Source: Pleomorphomonas oryzae DSM 16300 (GTDB taxonomy: Bacteria > Pseudomonadota > Alphaproteobacteria > Rhizobiales > Pleomorphomonadaceae). From it: a stretch of 64,000 bases of DNA. Positions 18,135-26,825 of this stretch are shown here, piece by piece. The stretch's first letter is position 1. The number at the start of each line of letters is the position of its first letter. The DNA lies in assembly GCF_000422965.1 (NCBI RefSeq), contig NZ_AUHB01000003.1:1-64000 (forward strand), read 5' to 3'. The notes under the pieces are model-generated. The model saw nothing but the letters and a program-made list of their open reading frames with translations. It searched no databases and was not told the DNA's origin. Position numbers and translations under genes: made by a program.

Positions 18135-18188
18135 CGTTCCGCCCTTCGATCGGTGATTGGGCCGCGCCGGGCGGACTCGATCTTGTCG

Positions 18189-18377
18189 TCAGCTACCGGC
18201 CGTCTCACGTTTGGGCAAACGGTGCCTCCAGCGGGAAAGCCGCTGTCTGGCCGCATGCATCTTGCCGGCGAGCGGCGCCGCGGTGTCGTAGAAGCGCTGG
18301 TCGGCCTCGGCCGTATGCGCCGACATAGGGCGGCGGATGCCTTCGCGAGTGATGAAGAAAGTCAGGATATCCAGCAT
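18189..18377 (-). CDS. Small hypothetical protein, 62 residues
   Basis: Short basic protein beginning MLDILTFFITREGIRRP; no family recognised. Support comes from a strong GGAGG five bases before the ATG at 18377, a downstream terminator-like hairpin and coding-like composition after that start. The longer open frame upstream (to 18494) has no comparable ribosome-binding site and is AT-rich, so it is probably leader. There is no membrane helix of full length; the first ten residues are hydrophobic, and the rest is rich in Arg, Ala and His. Function is unknown, and a chance ORF cannot be excluded. Confidence 0.5.
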   Translation of the reverse strand: MLDILTFFITREGIRRPMSAHTAEADQRFYDTAAPLAGKMHAARQRLSRWRHRLPKRETAGS

Positions 18378-18512
18378 GATCGCCTCCGAACGCTGTGTCG
18401 GAGATCGATATAGGCGCTCAAAAAAACGATTCATATTGTCCGATTTCGCAGACCATCTTTCAGATCTGAACGATGGCGGATGCGCGTCCGCCATCGTTGG
18501 CGCAGAGTGCGA

Positions 18513-19541
18513 TCAGGCTGTGCCGCCATTGACCGCCGGCTTCACCTTGTTGCCAAGCAATTCAATGGAGTGTAGCGCCGCCTCATGCGGAAGCTCCGCG
18601 CCCTGCAGCAAAAGGGTCAGGCGGTCGACGCCGCCCAGCGCCTCGTCGACATGACGGGCTTTTGCGATGATTTCGTTCGGGCCGCCGATCATCAGCGCGC
18701 CTGTCGGCCCGCGGAGGGCATCATACTGAGCGCGTGTCGTCGGTCCCCAACCGCGCTCACGGCCGATTTTCGAGAAAGTGCGCTCGTAGCCCGGCCAGTA
18801 AATATCGGCCGCCTCTTCGGCAGTGTCGGCAAGAAAGCCGACCGCGTGGACGCCGACGCTGAGCTTTTCCGGCGGATGGCCGGCTTCGGCGCCCGCCCTG
18901 CGGTAGAGATCGATCAGCGGCCGGAACCGATGCGGCTCGCCGCCGATGATAGCGACCACCAGCGGCAGCCCCATCAGCCCGGCGCGTACGAACGAGGCCG
19001 GCGTCCCGCCGACACCGATCCGGACGGGCAGGGGATTCTGCACCGGCCGTGGATAGACGCCTTGCCCGGTCAGTGCGGCGCGATGTTTCCCTGACCACTT
19101 CACATTGACGTTGTCGCGGATGGTCAGCAGCAGATCGAGCTTTTCGGTGAACAATTCATCGTAATGGCTGAGGTCAAAGCCGAACAGCGGATAGGACTCG
19201 ATGAACGAGCCGCGCCCAACGATGATTTCCGCCCGACCGTTGGAAATGAGATCCAGCGTGGCGAACTGCTGAAACACCCGCACCGGATCGTCCGAGCTGA
19301 GCACCGTCACGGCGCTGGCGAGGCGAATGTCTTTGGTGCGCGCCGCTGCTGCCGCCAGGATGACCGCTGGCGAGGAGGCAAGATATTCCTCGCGATGGTG
19401 TTCACCGATAGCGAAAACGTCGAGTCCAGCCTTCTCCGCCGCCTCGATCTCTTCGAGTAGCCTCGCCATGCGCTTGGCGTCGCCGGCCTTGCTGGCCGGG
19501 GTCCAGGTGGTCGAGACGAAGCTGTCGATACCGAATTCCAT
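18513..19541 (-). CDS. LLM class flavin-dependent oxidoreductase (luciferase-like monooxygenase)
   Basis: Reduced-flavin-dependent monooxygenase of 342 residues with the bacterial-luciferase TIM-barrel fold. Diagnostic segments are DVFAIGEHHREEYLASSPAV, LASAVTVLSSDDPVRVFQQFATLDLISNGRAEIIVGRGSF and LPVRIGVGGTPASFVRAG. Members oxidise varied substrates (alkanesulfonates, nitriloacetate, long alkanes); nothing here identifies the substrate, and no flavin reductase gene adjoins. It is divergent from wrbA, a flavin protein, with a perfect palindrome in the shared 218-bp promoter region, so joint control is plausible. The ATG at 19541 agrees with the family's usual first strand (MEFGIDSF). Confidence 0.93.
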   Translation of the reverse strand: MEFGIDSFVSTTWTPASKAGDAKRMARLLEEIEAAEKAGLDVFAIGEHHREEYLASSPAVILAAAAARTKDIRLASAVTVLSSDDPVRVFQQFATLDLISNGRAEIIVGRGSFIESYPLFGFDLSHYDELFTEKLDLLLTIRDNVNVKWSGKHRAALTGQGVYPRPVQNPLPVRIGVGGTPASFVRAGLMGLPLVVAIIGGEPHRFRPLIDLYRRAGAEAGHPPEKLSVGVHAVGFLADTAEEAADIYWPGYERTFSKIGRERGWGPTTRAQYDALRGPTGALMIGGPNEIIAKARHVDEALGGVDRLTLLLQGAELPHEAALHSIELLGNKVKPAVNGGTA

Positions 19542-19642
19542 GATCGATCCCTGGGGTGAGAGAGGCGAAAGCGCGACCTAAGCGTCGCTGCCGGTTTCGA
19601 CTAATGTGAATGCCAAAGTCCAACCGCGATAGAGGCGGATTG

Positions 19643-19657
19643 TTCACCCTGGGTGAA
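19643..19657. promoter_or_regulatory. Perfect 15-bp palindrome between LLM oxidoreductase and wrbA
   Basis: TTCACCC-T-GGGTGAA, with 7-bp arms and a single central base, lies between the divergent LLM monooxygenase (start 19541) and wrbA (start 19760). The location and symmetry suit a repressor or activator dimer that governs both flavoprotein genes. The regulator is not encoded nearby and the motif family was not recognised. Confidence 0.5.
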
Positions 19658-19759
19658 AAATGTGTCGCGCATTACGTGGCTTTGCGTAGCCGCTTGAGCA
19701 GATAAGTTCAAGTCATCGCCTTCGCCGGCTGCGCCGGCCTTGATCGGGGAATATTTGAA

Positions 19760-20359
19760 ATGGCCAAGGTTCTTGTACTCTACTATTCCGCCTACGGTCA
19801 CATCGAAACGATGGCCAACGCCGTTGCCGAGGGCGCCCGGTCGACCGGTGCCACCGTCGACCTGAAGCGCGTGCCGGAACTGGTGCCTGAAGACCTCGCC
19901 AAGGCCTCCTATTACAAGGTTGATCAGGCGGCTCCGATCGCCAAGCCGGACGAACTTGCCGACTACGATGCGATCATCATCGGCGCCGGTACGCGCTACG
20001 GTACTGTCGCCTCGCAGATGCGCAATTTCCTTGACCAGACCGGTGCGCTCTGGGCGCAGGGCAAGCTGGTCGGCAAGGTCGCCTCGGCCTTCACCTCGTC
20101 GGCCACCCAGCACGGCGGCCAGGAGTCGACCATCCTCGGCCTGATCCCCACCTTCCTGCATCATGGCATGGCCTATGTCGGCCTTCCCTATGCCTTCCAG
20201 GGACAGATGGGCGTCGAAGCCGTCAAGGGCGGCTCGCCTTACGGCGCCTCGACGATCACCGATGGCGACGGCTCGCGCCAGCCGTCCGAGATCGAGCTGG
20301 AGGCTGCTCGCTACCAGGGCGCCCACGTTGCCAAGATCGCGGCCAAGCTGTTCGGCTGA
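19760..20359 (+). CDS. wrbA: NAD(P)H:quinone oxidoreductase type IV, WrbA
   Basis: Flavodoxin-like FMN enzyme of 199 residues that reduces quinones by two electrons, limiting redox cycling. The FMN-binding start [17 protein letters not shown], the [21 protein letters not shown] segment characteristic of WrbA, and [13 protein letters not shown] are all present; the length is normal. A strong terminator follows. It is divergent from the LLM flavin oxidoreductase and shares a promoter region with a perfect palindrome, which suggests regulation by an oxidant- or quinone-sensing factor (inference). Confidence 0.96.
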   Translation: MAKVLVLYYSAYGHIETMANAVAEGARSTGATVDLKRVPELVPEDLAKASYYKVDQAAPIAKPDELADYDAIIIGAGTRYGTVASQMRNFLDQTGALWAQGKLVGKVASAFTSSATQHGGQESTILGLIPTFLHHGMAYVGLPYAFQGQMGVEAVKGGSPYGASTITDGDGSRQPSEIELEAARYQGAHVAKIAAKLFG

Positions 20360-20380
20360 TCGCAGCCCTTACAGTCATTG

Positions 20381-20421
20381 GGCCTCGGAATCCTTCACGG
20401 TTCCGGGGCCTATTTTGTTTT
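20381..20421 (+). terminator. Rho-independent terminator of wrbA
   Basis: A 10-bp stem with one wobble (20381-20390 with 20401-20410), loop of 10, is followed by TATTTTGTTTT. The T-rich tail overlaps the 3' end of the convergent GNAT gene. Confidence 0.8.
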
Positions 20422-20964
20422 GGGACGGGCGCGTTCGTAAAGACCGACCGGAGTTCCTTCTGTGCCGACGATGGTGCTCAGCTCGGCATAGCCCGCTCGT
20501 TCGGCCAGCCGGATCGATGGCGCGTTGTCCGGCTCGATGATGCAAGTCGTCAGCGGAAAGCGCGCCACCTTGTCGGCCCAGGCGAGGCAGGCCTCAAGCG
20601 CTTCGCTGCCATATCCTTGATGATGGGCCGACCGCACGAAAGCCCAGCCGGCTTCGGGAAGCCCTTTTACCGGCAGGTCGATTGGCCGTTTGAAGTCGGA
20701 GAAGCCGATTTCGCCGATGAAGACACCGGTATCCTTCCGCATCACCGCCCAGAAGCCGTAGCCCATGACGATCCAGTGGCCGGCGTAACGCAGATAGCGC
20801 ATCCAGCTTTCATGCTCGGTGGCCGGTCGGCCGGAGATGAACCGCGTCACCTCCGGATCGGCCCACATGGCCGCCAGAGCAGGAAAGTCGTCCCGCCGGT
20901 GCCCTCTCAAGATGAGCCGGTCGGTCTCGATCTCCGGCGCCCGTGTCCTTCGGATCTGTGGCAT
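20410..20964 (-). CDS. GNAT-family N-acetyltransferase (RimJ/RimL-like)
   Basis: Acetyl-CoA-dependent acetyltransferase of 184 residues. It has the RimJ/RimL-like order: [49 protein letters not shown], the acetyl-CoA loop region [17 protein letters not shown], and [19 protein letters not shown] near the end. Substrate cannot be told; such enzymes modify ribosomal proteins, amino acids or small amines. The start at 20964 is preceded by GGGGTGG; a much longer open frame upstream runs through nrdR in antisense and is not coding. Its end overlaps the terminator of wrbA, and it is divergent from nrdR with only 57 bp between. Confidence 0.9.
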   Translation of the reverse strand: MPQIRRTRAPEIETDRLILRGHRRDDFPALAAMWADPEVTRFISGRPATEHESWMRYLRYAGHWIVMGYGFWAVMRKDTGVFIGEIGFSDFKRPIDLPVKGLPEAGWAFVRSAHHQGYGSEALEACLAWADKVARFPLTTCIIEPDNAPSIRLAERAGYAELSTIVGTEGTPVGLYERARPKTK

Positions 20965-21021
20965 CGTCCACCCCGCATCGATATAGTGCCGCTTTATCAG
21001 ATTCGACGGAGAGTGAGCCTC

Positions 21022-21480
21022 ATGCGGTGTCCTTATTGCGGCAATGACGACAGCCAGGTGAAGGACAGCCGGCCCACCGAGGATGGCACCGCCATCCGCC
21101 GTCGCCGTGTCTGCATCGCCTGCGGCGGCCGTTTCACCACCTTCGAACGCGTGCAACTGCGCGAGCTGACCGTCATCAAGCGCTCTGGACGGCGGGTGCC
21201 GTTCGACCGTGACAAGCTGATGCGTTCGGTACAGATCGCGCTCCGCAAACGCCCGGTCGAGAGCGAGCGGGTCGAGCGGATGGTCAACGGCATCGTTCGC
21301 CAGCTCGAAAGCATGGGCGAGAGCGAGATCGAGGCGGGCCTGATCGGCCGCCTGGTCATGGAAGGGCTGAAGACGCTGGACGACGTCGCCTATGTGCGCT
21401 TCGCCTCCGTCTATCGCGACTTCCGCGAGGCCAAGGATTTCGAGAGCCTGCTCGGCGAACTCAACGCCGATACCGAGTGA
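21022..21480 (+). CDS. nrdR: Transcriptional repressor NrdR
   Basis: Zinc- and nucleotide-binding repressor of ribonucleotide reductase genes; 152 residues. A zinc ribbon uses C3, C6, C31 and C34 (RCPYCGND and CIACGGRF), followed by the ATP-cone domain from about residue 49 ([20 protein letters not shown]). It would bind NrdR boxes upstream of nrd genes, which are not in this window. The next gene, ribD, begins 7 bp after the stop; nrdR-ribD linkage is common in proteobacteria, but the other riboflavin genes are not here. Confidence 0.97.
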   Translation: MRCPYCGNDDSQVKDSRPTEDGTAIRRRRVCIACGGRFTTFERVQLRELTVIKRSGRRVPFDRDKLMRSVQIALRKRPVESERVERMVNGIVRQLESMGESEIEAGLIGRLVMEGLKTLDDVAYVRFASVYRDFREAKDFESLLGELNADTE

Positions 21481-21487
21481 GGCGTCC

Positions 21488-22681
21488 ATGACGGTGGCCC
21501 GCGGCCAGCCGACCGAACTCGATCGCCGCTTCATGGCTGCCGCCATTGCCTTGGGCTGGCGTAATGCCGGCGTTGCTCGGCCGCATCCCTCCGTAGGCGC
21601 GATATTGGTGCACAAGGGGCCGGAGGGGTTCGAAGTCATCGCCCGTGCCGTGTCGGCGCCTGGCGGCAGGCCGCATGCCGAGGCACTGGTGCTGGCGGCC
21701 GCGGGAGGCAGGGCGCGTGGCGCCACGCTCTATGTCACGCTCGAGCCCTGTTTCAACGGTGGCCCGTCACCCTCCTGCGTCACGGCGTTGGTCAATGCCG
21801 GCGTGGCTCACGTTGTGGTCGGTATCGAGGATCCCGATCCTCGATACACCGGTCGTAGCCTCGCCATCCTGGAGCGCAACGGCATCCGGGTGACGAGCGG
21901 CGTCCATGCCGGCGAGGCGGCCCTCTTGCACGCCGGACATATCGCCCGCTCGCGCCTCGATCGGCCACACGTTCATCTGCGCCTGATGCTCAGCGCCGAC
22001 GGCTGCGTGGAGCGGACCGGCGAGGGCACGCGGCCCATCGCCACCGCCGCCGCCCGTGCGCATGGCTTCGGCCTGCGCCTCCAGCACGACGCCGTGATGG
22101 TCGGCAGCGGAACCATTATCGCCGATGATCCTCGTCTCACAGCCCGGTTGCCGGGCTGCGAGGCGCGCTCGCCGGTCCGTGTGGTCGTCGATGCCGAGGC
22201 TCGTACGCCGGTGGACTCCCACGTCGTCGCGTTGGCTCGCAGCTCTCCGACCTGGATTTTCGTGGCGCCCGACGCACCGGAGGACCGGGTGAAAGCGCTG
22301 TTCCAGCGCGGCGTATTAGTGCTGACGGCGGAACGCGAGGCCTCCGGCCGCATCGATCTCGCCGACGTCCTGTTCCAGATGGGCGGGCTCGGCATCGCCT
22401 CGGTGCTGGCCGAGGGCGGAGCTCGTCTGTCGCGGTCGCTGCTTGAGGCCGGCATGGTGGATGAAGCCACGGTGATCGTCTCCGGAGAATCGGCCGGCGG
22501 CGAGGTGCCCGACCTGCCGCTCACTGAGCTTTCCGATGGTGGCGCCTTCCGCATCGTCGCTGGCAGGTCGTTTGGCGACGATCGGCTGCTGCATCTTGCC
22601 CGCATCGACGGCCGCACCTCCATCCACGACATTCGCCTGCCCGTAAGGCCCATCCGCAGGCCTATTGCGGAACCTCTGTGA
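21488..22681 (+). CDS. ribD: Bifunctional riboflavin biosynthesis deaminase/reductase
   Basis: Catalyses the second and third steps of riboflavin synthesis: deamination of the diaminopyrimidine, then NADPH-dependent reduction of the ribosyl side chain. Protein of 397 residues. The N-terminal zinc deaminase domain has H63-A-E65, C88 in LEPC and C97. The C-terminal RibD_C reductase domain starts around 155 (PHVHLRLMLSADGCVE, DAVMVGSGTIIADDPRLTARL, VLAEGGARLSRSLLEAG). It follows nrdR by 7 bp. After it come ureide-catabolism genes rather than ribE/ribH/nusB, so the usual riboflavin cluster is split in this genome. Confidence 0.95.
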   Translation: MTVARGQPTELDRRFMAAAIALGWRNAGVARPHPSVGAILVHKGPEGFEVIARAVSAPGGRPHAEALVLAAAGGRARGATLYVTLEPCFNGGPSPSCVTALVNAGVAHVVVGIEDPDPRYTGRSLAILERNGIRVTSGVHAGEAALLHAGHIARSRLDRPHVHLRLMLSADGCVERTGEGTRPIATAAARAHGFGLRLQHDAVMVGSGTIIADDPRLTARLPGCEARSPVRVVVDAEARTPVDSHVVALARSSPTWIFVAPDAPEDRVKALFQRGVLVLTAEREASGRIDLADVLFQMGGLGIASVLAEGGARLSRSLLEAGMVDEATVIVSGESAGGEVPDLPLTELSDGGAFRIVAGRSFGDDRLLHLARIDGRTSIHDIRLPVRPIRRPIAEPL

Positions 22682-22732
22682 TTTTGCCAACCTCTTGCAG
22701 TTAATGATTTGTAAGCTCGATTGGGGACCGCG

Positions 22733-23242
22733 ATGACCCTTCCGATGACTGTCCAGGACGTGAACGGCCTGGGTGCCAAGGCTTTCATGGCCACTTTCGG
22801 CGACGTTGCCGAACATTCCCCCTGGGTCGCCGAGGCTGCCGAGGAAACGCGCCCCTTCGCCAATCGCGACGCCATTGTCGCCGCCTTCGAACAGACGCTA
22901 CGCGCGGCCGGCCGTGCGGCCAAGCTTGCGCTGATCCGAGCCCACCCCGACCTTGCCACCAAAGCGAAGTCCATCGCCGACGACTCGCGCCGCGAGCAAG
23001 CCGGTGCTGGGCTCGACGCGCTGTCGCCCGCGGAATTCGCCCGCTTCGAAACCCTCAATGCCGCCTATCGCGAGCGCTTCGGCTTTCCTTTCATTTTCGC
23101 GGTGCGCGGGGCGACCAAGGCCGACATTCTCGCGTCCTTCGAGGAGCGGCTCGGCAATAGCCCAGAGACGGAGTTCGAGCGCGCACTGGATGAGATCGTC
23201 CGCATCTTCCGCTTCCGCATCGAGGATCGGGTCGCATCTTGA
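22733..23242 (+). CDS. uraD: OHCU decarboxylase
   Basis: Converts 2-oxo-4-hydroxy-4-carboxy-5-ureidoimidazoline to (S)-allantoin in the uric-acid pathway. Protein of 169 residues with the catalytic His71 in IRAHPDLA, a Ser/Glu/Gln segment DDSRREQAGAGLD and the FGFPFIFAVRG signature. The start at 22733 has a GGGGA in front; a TTG four codons upstream is less likely. It overlaps the following hydrolase by 4 bp (TTGA) and that gene overlaps the next, making a compact three-gene operon for ureide breakdown. Uricase and HIU hydrolase genes are not in the window. Confidence 0.94.
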   Translation: MTLPMTVQDVNGLGAKAFMATFGDVAEHSPWVAEAAEETRPFANRDAIVAAFEQTLRAAGRAAKLALIRAHPDLATKAKSIADDSRREQAGAGLDALSPAEFARFETLNAAYRERFGFPFIFAVRGATKADILASFEERLGNSPETEFERALDEIVRIFRFRIEDRVAS

Positions 23243-24513
23243 GGACGCCTGGGGAACTCGGTACCCGCGCCGAAGCCATGCTCGCCGAGCTCGCCGCGCT
23301 GACCGATGGCGACGGTAACCTCACCCGCCTCTATCTCTCCCCGGCTCATCGCGCGGCGGCGGATCATGTCGCGACCTGGATGCGGGCGGCCGGCCTCGAT
23401 GTCGGTTTCGATGCGCTTGGCACGGTGCGTGGTCGCGCGATGCCGACGGCGCCGGGCAGGGCGGGCAACAAACGCCTGCTGATCGGCTCGCATATCGACA
23501 CGGTAGTGAACGCCGGTCGACATGACGGCATGCTCGGCGTTGTGGCCGGCATTCTCGCCGTGGAGGAAATCAAGGCGCGTGGCATCCAACTGCCCTTCGG
23601 CGTCGATGTGCTGGCCTTCGGCGACGAGGAGGGCGTTCGATTCCCGACGACCCTGGTTTCCAGTTCGGCCGTGGCCGGCTGCCTCGTACCCTCCGACCTC
23701 GACGCTCGCGACGCCGATGGCGTTGTTCTGCGCGATGCACTGGTTGCGTTCGGGGGCGATCCGGAGGCTGTCACCTCCGCTGCCTATGCCCGCGAGGAAA
23801 CGCTTGCCTATCTCGAAGTCCATATCGAACAGGGACCGGTGCTGGAAGCTGCGGGATTGCCGATCGGCATTGTCACCTCCATCGCCGGCCAGTCACGCTT
23901 TTCCATCACCGTCATGGGCGAGGCGGGCCATGCCGGCACCGTACCGATGGCCCTCAGGCGCGACGCATTGGCAGCGACCGCCGAGATGATGCTGTCCATC
24001 GAGGACGTGGCGCGTGCCGGCAACGCTCACCAGATGGTGGCCACCGTCGGCCGTCTCGCGGCAAAGCCCGGCGCCGTCAACGTCATTCCCGCCGAAGTGG
24101 TCTTCACGCTCGACATCCGCGCCGATGCCGATGCGCCGCGCCTGGCGGCCATCGCCGAATTGGAAACGCGCTTTCGGGCGGTCGCGGCTAGGCGCGGTGT
24201 CACGGTGACCATGGAAAAATTCTACGAGAGCCCGACGACACCCTGCGCCCCACGTTTGCAGGAGGCCTTCGTCGGTGCCGCGCGTGATCTCAACCTCGGG
24301 GAACGGCGGCTTGCCTCCGGCGCCGGCCACGATGGCCATGCCATGCACCACCTCACCGACGTCGGCATGCTGTTCGTGCGCTGCCGTAGCGGCATCAGCC
24401 ACAACCCGGCCGAGTTTGCGACCATTGACGACATGGGCCTTGCCGTGGAAGCGTTGATCAAGGCCGTCGAGCGGCTGGCGGCGGATGCCGCATCTTCAGG
24501 GGACCGGATATGA
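23239..24513 (+). CDS. allC: Zn-dependent amidohydrolase, probable allantoate amidohydrolase (M20/HyuC type)
   Basis: Predicted to hydrolyse allantoate or a related carbamoyl amino acid, releasing ammonia. Protein of 424 residues with the metal ligands of the AllC/beta-ureidopropionase/carbamoylase group in order: GSHIDTV (His), GRHDGMLG (Asp), FGDEEGVRF (Glu), a central lid domain (about 215-325, AGQSRFSITVMGEAGHAGT), GHDGHAM and the final His in GISHNPAEF. The TTG start at 23239 overlaps the uraD stop. The family contains N-carbamoyl-L-amino-acid and ureidopropionate hydrolases with similar sequences; allantoate is favoured only because of the uraD neighbour. Confidence 0.85.
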   Translation: MRTPGELGTRAEAMLAELAALTDGDGNLTRLYLSPAHRAAADHVATWMRAAGLDVGFDALGTVRGRAMPTAPGRAGNKRLLIGSHIDTVVNAGRHDGMLGVVAGILAVEEIKARGIQLPFGVDVLAFGDEEGVRFPTTLVSSSAVAGCLVPSDLDARDADGVVLRDALVAFGGDPEAVTSAAYAREETLAYLEVHIEQGPVLEAAGLPIGIVTSIAGQSRFSITVMGEAGHAGTVPMALRRDALAATAEMMLSIEDVARAGNAHQMVATVGRLAAKPGAVNVIPAEVVFTLDIRADADAPRLAAIAELETRFRAVAARRGVTVTMEKFYESPTTPCAPRLQEAFVGAARDLNLGERRLASGAGHDGHAMHHLTDVGMLFVRCRSGISHNPAEFATIDDMGLAVEALIKAVERLAADAASSGDRI

Positions 24514-25724
24514 AAGCCATCATCGAAGCCGCCTTTGCCGCTGAGGTCGACTTCCTGAAAGCCTTGGTGAAAGTGCCAAGTGACAATCCGCCTGGTGATT
24601 GCGCCCCCATCGCCGAGACGGCTGCCGGCTGCCTCGAGGCTCTTGGCTTCCGTGTTGAACGGCATCCCGTTCCCGAACCCTTCGTGCGGCAAAACGGCAT
24701 GCGCTCGGTGACCAACCTGATCGTCCGTCATGTTTTCGGGGCGGGGAAGGGGCCGGTGATCGCCCTCAATGCCCATGGCGACGTGGTGCCGCCGGGGTCC
24801 GGCTGGACGATGCAGCCTTACGGAGCCGAAGAAAAGGGCGGTGCGATCTACGGCCGTGGAGCTGCCGTATCGAAGTCCGACTTTGCCACCTATGCCTTTG
24901 CGCTGAAGGCGCTGATGGCCTCCGGGCTGCCGCTCGATGGTACGGTGGAACTGCATCTGACCTTTGACGAGGAAGCGGGTGGCTTTGTTGGTCCCGCCTT
25001 TTTGATCGAGCAGGGCCTGTCGAAACCCGACTACGCCATTTCCGCCGGCTTCTCCTACGCCATCACAACGGCCCATAACGGCGTGCTGCATATGGAGATC
25101 ATCATCCGCGGCAAACAGGCGCATGCGGCCATGCCTGAGACCGGCGTCGATGCGCTGGAACACGCCGTTCCCATTCTGAAGGCGCTCTATGAGGAACGCC
25201 ATCGCCTTGGCGGCACGGTATCGGCTCAGAAGGGTATCGGTTCTCCCAAGCTCACCGTCGGCCTGATTTCCGGTGGCATCAACACCAACGTCGTCCCCGA
25301 CCGTGTGGCGCTCCGTCTCGACCGTCGCCTGATTCCCGAGGAGGTCGGTACCGAGGTTGAAGAGAAGCTGATCGCGCTGATCGAAGCAGCCACACCCAAT
25401 GTCGACGGGCTGGAAGTGGAGTGCCGGCGCATCATGCTGGCCGAGCCGCTTCGTGAGCTGCCCGGCGCCGACCGTCTGGTGGCGGCCATTTCGCGCCACG
25501 CCAAAGACGTGCTCGGCGTCGCTGTCGAGCCGACCGGCGTGCCGCTTTACACGGACGCCCGCCACTATTCAGCCGCCGGCATTCCAACCGTTCTCTACGG
25601 TGCCGGCCCGCGTTCCATCCTGGAGGCCAACGCCCACGCGGCCGACGAGCATGTGCGGCTCCCGGATCTCAAGGCCGCAACCGAGGTGATTGCGCTGACG
25701 CTGAGAGATTTCCTGGCCATTTGA
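24510..25724 (+). CDS. M20 family metallopeptidase (ArgE/DapE/ACY1 type)
   Basis: Zinc-dependent deacylase or peptidase of 404 residues. Metal-site segments are NAHGDVVPPG, GRGAAVSKSD, TFDEEAGG and the final TDARHYSAAGIPTV, with a dimerisation/lid domain about 185-300. The start ATGA overlaps the stop of the allC-like gene, so all three are translated together. Similar M20 proteins occur beside purine/ureide genes in rhizobia, where they are sometimes annotated as acetylornithine deacetylase or dipeptidase without proof. A ureidoglycolate or acyl-amino-acid substrate is possible. A terminator overlaps the stop codon and closes the operon. Confidence 0.85.
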   Translation: MKAIIEAAFAAEVDFLKALVKVPSDNPPGDCAPIAETAAGCLEALGFRVERHPVPEPFVRQNGMRSVTNLIVRHVFGAGKGPVIALNAHGDVVPPGSGWTMQPYGAEEKGGAIYGRGAAVSKSDFATYAFALKALMASGLPLDGTVELHLTFDEEAGGFVGPAFLIEQGLSKPDYAISAGFSYAITTAHNGVLHMEIIIRGKQAHAAMPETGVDALEHAVPILKALYEERHRLGGTVSAQKGIGSPKLTVGLISGGINTNVVPDRVALRLDRRLIPEEVGTEVEEKLIALIEAATPNVDGLEVECRRIMLAEPLRELPGADRLVAAISRHAKDVLGVAVEPTGVPLYTDARHYSAAGIPTVLYGAGPRSILEANAHAADEHVRLPDLKAATEVIALTLRDFLAI

Positions 25725-25752
25725 AGGTACGCCGTTCAGTTCGGCGTACCTT
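25724..25752. terminator. Terminator of the uraD operon
   Basis: A perfect 11-bp stem (25724-25734 with 25742-25752) with a 7-base loop starts at the last base of the M20 stop codon. The rightward T-run is weak (TTATT); the symmetric stem may also serve the convergent EF-hand gene. Confidence 0.7.
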
Positions 25753-25815
25753 ATTGATATCCAGACACTCGGACAGCTATCTCCCGTCCGGGCTTGCGTC
25801 TTTCCAGCAGCGGGC

Positions 25816-26673
25816 TCAAGCGGCGACGTCGAGACTCTGGCTGGCATCGGTACCGCCCGACTGTACCGCCTCGTAGGCCGAAATGGCGGCCCCAACGGCT
25901 GGGTTGCTTTGTGCGGCTTGCGTTGTGTTGTCGCTTTCATTCTTCCGAGCGGCGGCAGAGTTAGGCGATGCTTTTGTCGTCGTCTCGGTGCTGGAGCCGT
26001 CTGAATAGGTAATGGTCGTCGTCGTGCTGCCGTCCGGGTTGTAGACGATAGTTTCGCTCTCGACTTCCTTGGACGACGAGGTGTCGCTGCTGGATGACGA
26101 GCTGCCCGCGGACGTGCCGCCAGCAGAACTCGTGCTCCCCGTTGACGCACTGTCGGTGGTGGAGGAGGTATCGGTGGAAGCAGTGGTCGTTGCCGATGAC
26201 ATGCTCTCGGCAAAAGTCGAGAACTCAGCCTGGCTGACCGAACCACTGCTGTCGGTGTCGATCGCCGCGTAGAGCTGCTCCAGCGCCGCCGTATCGGAGG
26301 AAGAACCGTCGGGAGCACCCGCGGAAAATTCCTCCAGGCTCAGGCTGTCGGAACCATCGGTGTCGAGATCGGAGAAGGAGGGGCCGGCGTTGGCATTCTC
26401 CTGAACGGACATCAGCGTTGACTGCATCTCGCTCGAAAGCTGATTGAACGCACTTTCGAATTCCGCCCCCGAGAGGGCACCGTCGCCGTCCGTGTCGGCC
26501 TTGGACACAAGATTCGACACGGCGGAGGACAGGGCGTCCGACCCAGTGCTGCTTGCGGCGGCCGTCAATTCTTCAGCTGTTACGCCGCCGCTCTTGTCGG
26601 TGTCGACCTTGGCAAAGAGCGACTGCAACTGCGACTGGGAAGACGAGGAGGAGGCTAGGGAGGAAACACTCAT
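25816..26673 (-). CDS. Ser/Thr-rich EF-hand calcium-binding protein
   Basis: Acidic protein of 285 residues with four EF-hand loops: DTDKSGGVTAEE (about 26), DTDGDGALSGAE (about 63), DTDGSDSLSLEE (about 102) and DTDSSGSVSQAE (about 140). Each has Asp/Ser/Gly ligands at the usual positions and a terminal Glu. A low-complexity Ser/Thr region (about 160-215) and a TTTTTITYSDGSSTETTT-like patch follow. There is no signal peptide or RTX nonapeptide, so it is cytoplasmic or exported by an unknown route. The start at 26673 was chosen because sequence after it looks like related EF-hand proteins of rhizobia; GGGAG is 12 bases away, which is long. An in-frame ATG at 26742 is the alternative. Function unknown; calcium binding is predicted from the loops. 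Confidence 0.85.
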   Translation of the reverse strand: MSVSSLASSSSSQSQLQSLFAKVDTDKSGGVTAEELTAAASSTGSDALSSAVSNLVSKADTDGDGALSGAEFESAFNQLSSEMQSTLMSVQENANAGPSFSDLDTDGSDSLSLEEFSAGAPDGSSSDTAALEQLYAAIDTDSSGSVSQAEFSTFAESMSSATTTASTDTSSTTDSASTGSTSSAGGTSAGSSSSSSDTSSSKEVESETIVYNPDGSTTTTITYSDGSSTETTTKASPNSAAARKNESDNTTQAAQSNPAVGAAISAYEAVQSGGTDASQSLDVAA

Positions 26674-26825
26674 GGCTTCGATATACTCCCAGGTTGGGAG
26701 GCGCGCAGAATCGCGCGTCAGCCTTTTGACGTGTCCGTCCATAAAGTCAGGCAGAGATTATTGTATCCCGATTTTCTAGGTTTTCTGGGTAGTTACAAGC
26801 CAAACTCGGTCCTGACCGCCGGCAT

